Source: an uncultured Verrucomicrobiota bacterium
GTDB taxonomy: Bacteria > Verrucomicrobiota > Kiritimatiellia > RFP12 > UBA1067
DNA length: 6,816 nt
NCBI GenBank assembly: GCA_945487985.1
Contig: CALYTX010000076.1
Location: forward strand, 1-6,816
Direction of reading: 5' to 3'
The notes beneath the pieces were generated by a model, which saw nothing but the letters and a program-made list of their open reading frames with translations, searched no databases and was not told where the DNA came from. The translations under genes were made by a program, and so were the position numbers. Position 1 is the stretch's first letter; the number at the start of each line of letters is the position of its first letter. Positions 1 through 5,675 of this stretch are shown one piece after another.

Positions 1-30
1 TCGTTTGGTAGTATAGCAGTTTTCAGTTAG

Positions 31-261
31 GCCAGTAAAGCGGGCTTCAGCCGAACACAAGTTGGAGGCAAGCTCGACGTCAGCTGGCATCCGGAATCGC
101 AGGTCACGCAATGGGGAGGGCTGGCGTACTTCGTGTCCTATCTGAAGACGAGTGGACTCTTCGACCGACTCGTCGAGGACGCGCCGTTTCATTACACGAA
201 TCCAAACGCCCCCGATGTCCGCGACGTCGTCGGGGCGACCGTGCTCGCGATTATCGGCTGA
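31..261 (+). pseudogene. IS1380-like transposase, N-terminal remnant
   Basis: Frame 1 after the TAG at 28-30 reads through about 76 residues to a TGA at 259-261. It contains VGGKLDVSWHPES, QWGGLAYFVSYLKTSGLFDRL and PNAPDVRDVVGATVLAII. This matches the pattern I recall for the N-terminus of IS1380-family DDE transposases: a 'GG' segment, then a LFDRL helix, then a VRD...VL block just before a conserved G-H-x-R-Y stretch. Reading breaks exactly where that G-H-x-R-Y stretch is expected, and no catalytic DDE region follows in any frame. No in-frame ATG or GTG precedes the conserved part; the TAG sits where a start codon would suit the alignment. I see no terminal inverted repeats. It is therefore a decayed fragment, not a working element. 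The family assignment is from memory of motifs and is moderately sure. Confidence 0.6.
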
Positions 262-275
262 AGCGCTTCGAGTTG

Positions 276-310
276 AAAACGGAAAACCGCTCCCGAAACA
301 ACGGAAGCGG
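276..310 (-). terminator. Candidate leftward intrinsic terminator
   Basis: Read on the minus strand, CCGCTTCCG (310-302), loop TTGTTT (301-296) and CGGGAGCGG (295-287) form a 9-bp stem with a single G.U wobble. It is followed at once by TTTTCCGTTTT (286-276). On the plus strand the same position is a C.A mismatch and no T-run follows, so the structure is directional and fits leftward termination. The nearest leftward gene ends at 1139, so it would serve a transcript crossing all of bioC antisense, or an unseen short leftward transcript. No intrinsic terminator is visible just after 1139. Confidence 0.45.
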
Positions 311-372
311 GCAGAGATTCATTGCCTCAAACAGCGATTCGCGTCATCCAACTGGTGGAATTTCGGCTCGCC

Positions 373-408
373 TTGCAAGACGCTCGCCGTTGTGGTAAAC
401 TTCCCAGC
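373..408 (+). promoter_or_regulatory. Predicted bioC promoter, near-leaderless
   Basis: A -35-like TTGCAA (373-378) is separated by exactly 17 bp from a -10-like TAAACT (396-401), which is preceded by an extended -10 TG (TGG at 393-395). The expected transcription start, seven bases after the -10 box, is about position 408, two bases before the ATG at 410. No Shine-Dalgarno-like purine run lies between 396 and 409, so translation is probably leaderless or nearly so. The boxes are each 4/6 matches to the sigma-70 consensus; the start site is inferred. Confidence 0.5.
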
Positions 409-409
409 C

Positions 410-1189
410 ATGTTCGCCGCAGAACAATGCAAAATCAAAATTCCCCCTGCGGAAGATACCGCGCGGCGTTTCGCACGGAATTTCCGCACCTACTCCGCTG
501 CCGCCGAAGTGCAGAAACACTCCGCCGATGCGCTGGTGGAACTGCTGGCGGCAACATCCGGCGGAAGAGAATTCTCCGCCACAACCGAATTGGGGTGCGG
601 CACGGGTTTGCTCACCCGCGCCTACCGGCGGTGTTTCCCCTCGGGACGGCTGCATCTATTCGATTTGGCCGCCAACTGCCAGGACTTTCTCGAAGACGTC
701 GCCTACGATTCCTTCACCGTGGCCGATCTCGACCGCATCGAACGCCTACCGCCGGCAGAACTGGTCATTTCCTCATCCTGCCTGCAATGGATAAAAGATC
801 CGTTGCGACTTTTCCAGACGATTAACGCCTCGCTCGCCGAAGGAGGCATCTTCGCGGCGGCGAGTTTCTCGGAGGGAAACTTGCGCGAACTGTCGCTCTG
901 CGGCGGCGACCCCTTGCCTTGCCCTTCAGCGGAAACCTGGCGGCGGTTTCTCGTCCAAAGCGGTTTCGCTGTAAAACGGCTCGCGGCGCAAACCCAGACC
1001 CTGCGCTTCCCCGACGCACTGGCGGTGCTGCGCCACCTCAAACAGACCGGTACGCTCCTGCGCGCCGCGCGCAGTCTGCGCCAGACCCGGCGGTTCCTCG
1101 AACGTTACGATGCGCTCGCGCATGACGGCTCGGTGACTTTAACGTATACGCCCATCCTCTGGATCGCGGAAAAGCAACGTTCGGTATAA
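410..1189 (+). CDS. bioC: BioC-like malonyl-ACP O-methyltransferase
   Basis: A 259-residue class I SAM-dependent methyltransferase. BioC methylates the free carboxyl of malonyl-ACP so that fatty acid synthase can build the pimeloyl moiety of biotin. The N-terminus (residues 19-45, RRFARNFRTYSAAAEVQKHSA) has the F-x(3)-x-Y-x-x-A-x-VQ pattern typical of BioC. Motif I is ELGCGTG at 60-66 and the acidic SAM-ribose region is LFDLA at 83-87. SSSCLQWIKD at 121-130 matches the BioC 'S-x-x-x-QW-x-x-D' block, FSEGNLREL at 153-161 the 'F-x-x-G-T-x-x-E-L' block, and LRHLKQTG at 207-214 the family's C-terminal signature. The reading frame stays open upstream to 152, but homology begins at the ATG at 410, which sits directly after a promoter. 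No other biotin genes (bioF, A, D, B or a pimeloyl esterase) are in the window. Its 3' end overlaps the nitrilase gene tail to tail by 51 bp. The methyltransferase call is secure; BioC specificity is likely, not proven. Confidence 0.78.
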   Translation: MFAAEQCKIKIPPAEDTARRFARNFRTYSAAAEVQKHSADALVELLAATSGGREFSATTELGCGTGLLTRAYRRCFPSGRLHLFDLAANCQDFLEDVAYDSFTVADLDRIERLPPAELVISSSCLQWIKDPLRLFQTINASLAEGGIFAAASFSEGNLRELSLCGGDPLPCPSAETWRRFLVQSGFAVKRLAAQTQTLRFPDALAVLRHLKQTGTLLRAARSLRQTRRFLERYDALAHDGSVTLTYTPILWIAEKQRSV

Positions 1190-1945
1190 CTCTTCGCGGC
1201 GGTCACGGCGGAGAGGAAACTCCTCGCGCACGGCATTCACCCGGACGGGGTCGATCTGACAGCAGAAAACCTCCGCGTCCGTCTCAGGCGTAAGCCGATC
1301 GCCTTCCGGACCGAAAACCACCGAACTAGGTCCGTAAACGATTCCGCCGCCTTCACCAACCCGGTTGACGCCGACGATGTAGCACTGGGTCTCGAGTGCG
1401 CGCGCACGCAGCAGTGTGAACCAGTTGCCAATCCGCTCGAGCGGCCAATTGCCGATAACGACGATTGCCTCGGCCTTGCGCGCTGCCGCCTGGAAAATCT
1501 CCGGAAAACGCAAGTCGTAGCAAATAAACGCGCCCCACTCTACGCCACCGATTTCGGACACGGCGATACGCTCGCCGCGAGAATAAACCGCGGTCTCCCC
1601 GCCATAGCTGTAGGAATGAATCTTGTCGTACGAAAGAATCTCCTTCCCGCCGCGGACAATCGTCAGGTTGTTGCGCGGCAAACCGCACGCTGGAGCGATG
1701 CGACCGGCAACGATCGCCGGGGTACAAGCGCGGGAAAGTTCCAGCAGAAATTCAAGTTCACGCTCCCGGCGCGGAGCGTCGCAGAATTCACGGGGCCGTT
1801 TCGTGAAACCGGAAAAAGAAAATTCCGGGAAGACTACCATATCAGCTCCGTCCGCCTCGGCGCGGGCAACGAGCCGACGGATGGTTTTCTCGTTGGCTAC
1901 CGGGTTTTCCCAGGCGACATCCATTTGCGTAAGGGCGATTTTCAT
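1139..1945 (-). CDS. Nitrilase superfamily hydrolase, omega-amidase-like
   Basis: A 268-residue cytosolic C-N hydrolase. The E-K-C catalytic triad is visible: E41 in VVFPEFSFSGF, K108 in SYDKIH and C142 in FICYDLRFPE; E117 in YGGE matches the second conserved glutamate. The stretches YDKIHSYSYGGE, NWPLER, LLRARALETQCYIVGVNRVG and YGPSSVV closely resemble YafV/Nit2-type omega-amidases. Those enzymes hydrolyse alpha-ketoglutaramate and alpha-ketosuccinamate, and YafV-like members serve metabolite repair. Substrate specificity here is inferred. Length is normal for the family. The ATG overlaps the TatD stop as ATGA, and GGAG lies 7 nt upstream inside tatD, so it is probably translated by coupling as the last gene of the cluster. 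Its 3' end overlaps bioC by 51 bp on the opposite strand. Carbamoyl-putrescine or other amidase activity is the main alternative. Confidence 0.85.
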   Translation of the reverse strand: MKIALTQMDVAWENPVANEKTIRRLVARAEADGADMVVFPEFSFSGFTKRPREFCDAPRRERELEFLLELSRACTPAIVAGRIAPACGLPRNNLTIVRGGKEILSYDKIHSYSYGGETAVYSRGERIAVSEIGGVEWGAFICYDLRFPEIFQAAARKAEAIVVIGNWPLERIGNWFTLLRARALETQCYIVGVNRVGEGGGIVYGPSSVVFGPEGDRLTPETDAEVFCCQIDPVRVNAVREEFPLRRDRREELYRTLLFRDPEDGRIR

Positions 1946-2610
1946 GGTTGCTCTCCAGAAAGGAAACGCTCGCAGTTGCGCTCGACCGCACTCGCCGTTA
2001 AACTCAGGGAAATTCCACGCAGCTCCGCCAGCCGAATGGCCAACTGCTCAATCGAAGGCGCCGTGCCGGCACTGTGCACAGTGGCATCGCTTTCGAGCAC
2101 AATCCGCTCAAGCGGAATCCGTCGCGCCAGTTCATGGTAATTGTGGGCGTGATCGTTGCAGAGCGCCGGCCCCAGAGAGATGAAGCCGTTCAGAGCGATT
2201 ATATCCTCAAGCAGCCCGTCCGCGCGCGAAAAACCATGGAAGAGAAACGAAGGGATGCCGCGAGCAGCCGCGTTCGCAATGATAGTCTTAACCACTTCTC
2301 CCCAGCATTTAGCGCCGTGCAGCACCACCGGACGCCCCAGCTCGCCGGCGATTGCCAGCTGCGCAGCAAAAACTTCGCGCATCCCCGTTGGTATTTCCCG
2401 CTGACGCAACCGGTCGAGCCCGATTTCCCCCACGCCGGAACGCGGACTCGCCTGCAGCCGTCGGCGCAGACGATCGGCATCGAACGACTCGAAATTCCAC
2501 GGATGCGTGCCGTAGAAAACTTCGTCCCCTTCGCCAGGCTCCCCGTCGAAAGGCTCGCACAGAAAATGGCGGCTCTCGCCGCGGCGAAAATGGCAATGAG
2601 CATCGGTCAT
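1942..2610 (-). CDS. Short TatD-family metal-dependent hydrolase
   Basis: A 222-residue TIM-barrel amidohydrolase of the TatD type. Metal ligands are recognisable in order: D3-A-H5-C-H7 at the N-terminus, GTHPW at 34-38, E62 in GEIGLDR, H98 in VVLHGAKC, H125 in FLFHGFS, and D175 in LESDA. TatD enzymes are reported as Mg-dependent 3'-5' DNases, and some relatives as D-aminoacyl-tRNA deacylases. It is shorter than the usual ~260 residues; the reduced loops and the GxHPW form suggest the compact TatD subfamily rather than truncation, since all expected ligands are present. Normal TatD has H-x-R after the fourth ligand; here it is H-G-A-K, a small deviation that could affect substrate binding. 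Its start overlaps the radical SAM stop (ATGA), with GGAG 7 nt upstream, and its stop overlaps the nitrilase start (ATGA). The family is sure; the substrate is unknown. Confidence 0.85.
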   Translation of the reverse strand: MTDAHCHFRRGESRHFLCEPFDGEPGEGDEVFYGTHPWNFESFDADRLRRRLQASPRSGVGEIGLDRLRQREIPTGMREVFAAQLAIAGELGRPVVLHGAKCWGEVVKTIIANAAARGIPSFLFHGFSRADGLLEDIIALNGFISLGPALCNDHAHNYHELARRIPLERIVLESDATVHSAGTAPSIEQLAIRLAELRGISLSLTASAVERNCERFLSGEQP

Positions 2611-3497
2611 CGGACAACTCCATGGTCGGCGGACATGTTCTCGCCCAGCAGCGCCAGCTCGGGATCGCTCGCCGCTAAATCCTGGATCCAGCCATTCTCG
2701 AAACCGAAATCCGCCGCCGCCTCGGTAACGCTCTCATATTCCGCCTGGGTTATGCTGCGGTCGAAGGGTGCGCGGTCAAGCGCTTTATAGGCGGGCGTGT
2801 ATTGCGCCATCACCGAAACGGCGATATCCTTGGAAAGGTTGGCAGCCAGCCAGGCGAGGTTCTCCACCGCCTCCTCGGCGTGACCTGGAAGCACCAGCAA
2901 GCGCACTATCAGTTGCTTCCCCTTCCCCCAGGCCCAGGCGATTGCATTGCGTGCCGCTTCCACATAGCCCGGCGCGCCAGACGCCGCCACTGCCGTACTG
3001 TTGCGCGAATAGCGCAAATCAAACAGCGCCCAGTCGCACAGATCCCGATATTCCTCGAGCGTTTCCACGCGCTCGTAGCCGGAGGAATTCCAAACAAACG
3101 GCAGGCGCACGCCAGCCTTCAACAGCGGATGGACGGCTTCGCGGATAAACGGCAGATAGGGAGTTGGCGAGACGAGATTCCAATTCTCGACGCGATCGTC
3201 GAGCGCGAGCGAACGGAAAATCTGCGTCAGCTCGTCGATCGTCTTGTCGACGCCGCGACCTTCCCAGCTCCACGGGGAATTCTGGCAGTAGAAGCATTTC
3301 ATCGTGCAGCGGGAAAAGAATACGCACCCCGAACCGCGCTCGCCGCAGATCGGCGGCTCCTCGCCAAAATGAGGTCCCCAGCGGAAAACCCGCGGCACGC
3401 CCAGCGCGCCGCAATAGCCGCCAGTCGGCGAGCCCCCGAAACGCGCCGCGGCACATTGGCGAGGACACAGCCGGCAGAGTTCTCCGCCCGTCGTCAC
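2607..3497 (-). CDS. PflX/COG1313-type radical SAM protein
   Basis: A 296-residue radical SAM protein with a GTG start. The cluster-binding motif C64-TMK-C68-FY-C71-QN is the CxxxCxxC that holds the SAM-cleaving 4Fe-4S cluster. Before it lie C8, C11, C15 and C29 (CRLCPRQC...GYC), then GPHFGEEPPI and GSGCVFFSRC. This arrangement is characteristic of COG1313 'PflX-like' proteins, named for similarity to pyruvate formate-lyase activase but of unknown function. The four N-terminal cysteines may bind zinc or a second cluster (inference). The frame stays open upstream to 3635, but that part is the kinase gene read in another frame. The start at 3497 is chosen because it follows a strong Shine-Dalgarno, gives the GTGA overlap with the kinase stop, and places the first cysteine near the N-terminus as in the family. 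No glycyl radical enzyme substrate is encoded nearby. Confidence 0.85.
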   Translation of the reverse strand: MTTGGELCRLCPRQCAAARFGGSPTGGYCGALGVPRVFRWGPHFGEEPPICGERGSGCVFFSRCTMKCFYCQNSPWSWEGRGVDKTIDELTQIFRSLALDDRVENWNLVSPTPYLPFIREAVHPLLKAGVRLPFVWNSSGYERVETLEEYRDLCDWALFDLRYSRNSTAVAASGAPGYVEAARNAIAWAWGKGKQLIVRLLVLPGHAEEAVENLAWLAANLSKDIAVSVMAQYTPAYKALDRAPFDRSITQAEYESVTEAAADFGFENGWIQDLAASDPELALLGENMSADHGVVR

Positions 3498-4672
3498 GCA
3501 CGCACCTCCTCCCCTTCCGCCGCCGCGCCGGCGGACGCCCTGCGAAGCGCGAGTGCGAACACGCAACCCTTCGCGCCATTGGCGCGCACCTTCAGCGACC
3601 CGCCCATCGACTCGGCGAATTCGCGCGCGGTGCAAAGTCCAATTCCAAAACCGCCCTTGCCGGACGAGAGCACCGTCTCGGCGCGGTAATAACGATCGAA
3701 CACGCGACTCATTTCCTTCGCGCCCATCCCTTTGCCTTCATCGGACAGTTCGAACACGACGAATTCCCCCGCGTCGAAGATCCGCGCCTTTACCGCCCCG
3801 TAGGGCGCGGCGTATTTCAAATCATTGCCGAGCAGATTCCAGAGAATCTGCACCACCATCGTCTCGTCAGCCCAGGCCAGCGCGTTCCCGTCGGTGGAAA
3901 CTTCCACATCATTCCCGTCAAACAGGTCGCGATAATCCTCGCGAAAAAGCGCATACGCCTCATCCAAGGCGCGCGCCATATCGACGACGGCAAACTGCGG
4001 CTGGCGGCGCTTTCCGCCGAGTTTGAGAAAATCCTTAATGTTGTCTACAATCCTGATCAGGCGTTCGACGAGAACCTTCGCCTCGTTATCGTCCCTGCCG
4101 ATACTGTAGCGAATCCCCACCAGCGGAGTCGATAAATCATGCGCTGTCGCCGCCAGAAAATCATCGCGGCTTTTTACGTAACTGACGAAATACCCTACGC
4201 CCATCCAGGTCGCTCCCACCAGCAACAGCAGCACGAACGAACCGCAAACCCAGAAAATAAAACTGAAATCCGCCTCCTCGGCGGCCTTCACCAGCATGGC
4301 GGTGCAAAGCCCCTTCTCATCCAGATACCACAGAAGCGTCTGGTCGTCGGGCACTCGCTCGAGCGCGTCAGGAGCGCTTCCTGTCCGCTGGTAGATGCCA
4401 CCGGCTCCGACATATCCCCAATAACCCGGCGAAATGCGCCGGTCTTTCGTCCATCCGCCGCTTTTGCCGCGGATTATGCGAAATCCAGTTTCAGGACGGT
4501 TCTTGAGTTCTATCGCCTGCTCGCGATATTCCGCCACCACCCGGCGGCGTTCGTTGCGGATTAGCTGCGGGACGCGATCGACCATGAAAAACATCCCCAT
4601 CGCCACCACTACCGCTGTCGGCAATGAAAGACAAACTACGCTGCCGACCAACCGCCAATCGAACCTGTTCAT
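3494..4672 (-). CDS. Membrane sensor histidine kinase, orphan
   Basis: A 392-residue inner-membrane histidine kinase. TM1 is about residues 8-30 and TM2 about 138-163, enclosing a ~105-residue extracytoplasmic sensor rich in W, Y and G (GYWGYVGAGGIYQ). The phosphoacceptor is H178 in FLAATAHDLSTPLVGIRYS. The ATPase domain has the N box WNLLGNDLKYA (278-288), G1 SDEGKGMG (310-317), F box VFDRYYRAE (324-332) and G2 GKGGFGIGLCTA (338-349). All catalytic boxes look intact. The N box has D284 where alanine is common. Only about 5 residues separate TM2 from the DHp helix, so there is no HAMP domain, which is unusual for a two-TM kinase. The ATG overlaps the ELM1 stop (ATGA); the frame stays open to 4837, but those upstream residues are ELM1 sequence in another frame. 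The stop overlaps the radical SAM GTG (GTGA). No response regulator is in the window. Signal and partner are unknown. Confidence 0.9.
   Translation of the reverse strand: MNRFDWRLVGSVVCLSLPTAVVVAMGMFFMVDRVPQLIRNERRRVVAEYREQAIELKNRPETGFRIIRGKSGGWTKDRRISPGYWGYVGAGGIYQRTGSAPDALERVPDDQTLLWYLDEKGLCTAMLVKAAEEADFSFIFWVCGSFVLLLLVGATWMGVGYFVSYVKSRDDFLAATAHDLSTPLVGIRYSIGRDDNEAKVLVERLIRIVDNIKDFLKLGGKRRQPQFAVVDMARALDEAYALFREDYRDLFDGNDVEVSTDGNALAWADETMVVQILWNLLGNDLKYAAPYGAVKARIFDAGEFVVFELSDEGKGMGAKEMSRVFDRYYRAETVLSSGKGGFGIGLCTAREFAESMGGSLKVRANGAKGCVFALALRRASAGAAAEGEEVRA
3505..3512 (-). promoter_or_regulatory. Strong ribosome binding site deciding the GTG start
   Basis: GGAGGAGG on the minus strand lies 7 nt before the GTG at 3497, inside the last codons of the kinase gene. 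It is the strongest Shine-Dalgarno in the window and settles the start of the radical SAM gene against the longer open frame. It implies strong initiation in addition to coupling with the kinase. Confidence 0.8.
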
Positions 4673-5646
4673 AACCCGAGCAGTTTCCTCGCGGCGGCGA
4701 ACTGCGCGGAAAGATCGATCTTGCGCGCACCGCGTAGATAGCCCGCGCCGGCGAGATCTTCCACGAAGCGGCGGAACTTGTGTCGCCCAGGTTTGAGATT
4801 GTCGATTATCTGCACCTCCGCCGTTCCGGAGGTGCACGCCTCGGAAATCATGCCGGTCGATTCAGCCGTGACATAGAGCCGCCGGGCGAGTTTGACGAAG
4901 GCCGGAATCGGATTGAAGCGGTCGCGCGAATAAATCAGTTTATAGTCCCACGGATATTCATCGAGCAGCGCCTCGATCTCGGGCGGAGTCCGCCGCGATG
5001 TGGTAACCCACATCTCCGGACCGGCCGCTGGCGATGCGCCTGCATTTTCACGGAAAATACTCTCGATCTGGCTGCGCATCCATTCGCGCGTCATGGTCGC
5101 GCATTTGTTGGGCCCGCCGATGATCACCGCCACCGCTCCGCGCTCCGCCGCCGACCCGGCGCCGTTACGTCCGCGGTGGGCCGCGAACGCCGCCACGCCC
5201 TTGGCGTAGAAATCCTCGTCCGTCGCAACCAGGTTGGCGGGGATTTCGATAATGTTGGCCGCGCGCCGAGGACGGTCGAACGACGGCGAGAGAATACAGT
5301 CGAAAGACGAAAGCCGATAACCGCGCGGGTACAGCACGACGCCGCCCTTGACCGCCAGTCGCCGCGCCAGCGTCTTGACTGCGTAGAACGTTCCCGACCC
5401 CGTGCCTATTACCGCGGCGTAGCCTCGCGCAGAGAGAGCCGCGCCATCGCATCCCTCCGCAAACTCATAAAGCCCCGGGCACGCCAGGCCAAGGCGATCG
5501 GCAACATAGCTCAGTGCCTTATGCCAGGGCGACTTGAACTTTACTCCGACGAGATCGAACTCACGACCCAGCGCGCGCGCGAGGGCCTTGGATTGATTCT
5601 CGTGCCCGGCCTTACCGTCCGTCAAAATCAGAATTCTGCCAGTCAT
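4669..5646 (-). CDS. ELM1-family (DUF1022) GT-B-like protein
   Basis: A 325-residue protein of the mitochondrial-fission ELM1 family (Pfam Mito_fiss_Elm1), widespread in Gram-negative bacteria and of unproven biochemical role. The signature DGKAGHENQSKALA starts at residue 10. It is followed by VIGTGSGTF at 79-87, a VAVIIGGPNK nucleotide-sugar-like loop at 172-181, TTSRRTPPE at 215-223, and TAESTGMISEACTSG at 260-274, which matches the family's 'T-x-D-S-x-S-M-x-S-E-A' block. The fold is predicted to be GT-B glycosyltransferase-like, and bacterial members are often linked to envelope biosynthesis (known context, not shown here). A TTG at 5652 also opens the frame, but the ATG at 5646 puts the family's N-terminus right at the start and has GAAAG about 6 nt upstream. 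It lies 29 bp after the nrnA stop and overlaps the kinase start by 4 nt. E262 stands where aspartate is usual. Confidence 0.82.
   Translation of the reverse strand: MTGRILILTDGKAGHENQSKALARALGREFDLVGVKFKSPWHKALSYVADRLGLACPGLYEFAEGCDGAALSARGYAAVIGTGSGTFYAVKTLARRLAVKGGVVLYPRGYRLSSFDCILSPSFDRPRRAANIIEIPANLVATDEDFYAKGVAAFAAHRGRNGAGSAAERGAVAVIIGGPNKCATMTREWMRSQIESIFRENAGASPAAGPEMWVTTSRRTPPEIEALLDEYPWDYKLIYSRDRFNPIPAFVKLARRLYVTAESTGMISEACTSGTAEVQIIDNLKPGRHKFRRFVEDLAGAGYLRGARKIDLSAQFAAARKLLGL
4811..4836 (-). repeat. Perfect 10-bp inverted repeat inside the ELM1 gene
   Basis: TGCACCTCCG (4811-4820) and CGGAGGTGCA (4827-4836) are exact inverted copies around a 6-base loop. In the leftward mRNA this makes a stable stem-loop about 140 nt before the kinase start. 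No T-run follows on the minus strand, so it is not a classical terminator. The GGAGGTG arm resembles a Shine-Dalgarno held in the stem, but no in-frame start of a known gene lies just after it. It may be an RNA processing or stability element, or chance within a conserved coding stretch (SEACTSGTAEV). Confidence 0.5.
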
Positions 5647-5675
5647 TGCCAACTTTCAAGACGGGTTCCTGCAGC

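Noticed and set aside
152..409. N-terminal extension of the bioC frame back to 152
   Set aside because: Those 86 residues overlap the transposase remnant and the promoter, show no homology pattern, and BioC similarity starts at the ATG at 410.
1110..1123. Palindrome ATGCGC-TC-GCGCAT near the bioC and amidase 3' ends as a bidirectional terminator
   Set aside because: The loop is too short and no T-run follows on either strand; it lies in bioC coding sequence.
2580..2590. CCGCGGCGAAAA shared with the region just upstream of nrnA (about 6720-6731)
   Set aside because: A 12-bp GC-rich match with no shared context; one copy is inside the TatD coding region. Likely chance.
3498..3635. N-terminal extension of the radical SAM protein
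   Set aside because: Arginine/glycine-rich translation of the kinase C-terminal codons in another frame; the GTG at 3497 has a strong Shine-Dalgarno.
3164..4135. Long plus-strand open frame (about 320 codons) across the radical SAM and kinase genes
   Set aside because: It is antisense to two well-supported genes, rich in R, P and A with no recognisable motif; typical of the complementary frame in GC-rich DNA.
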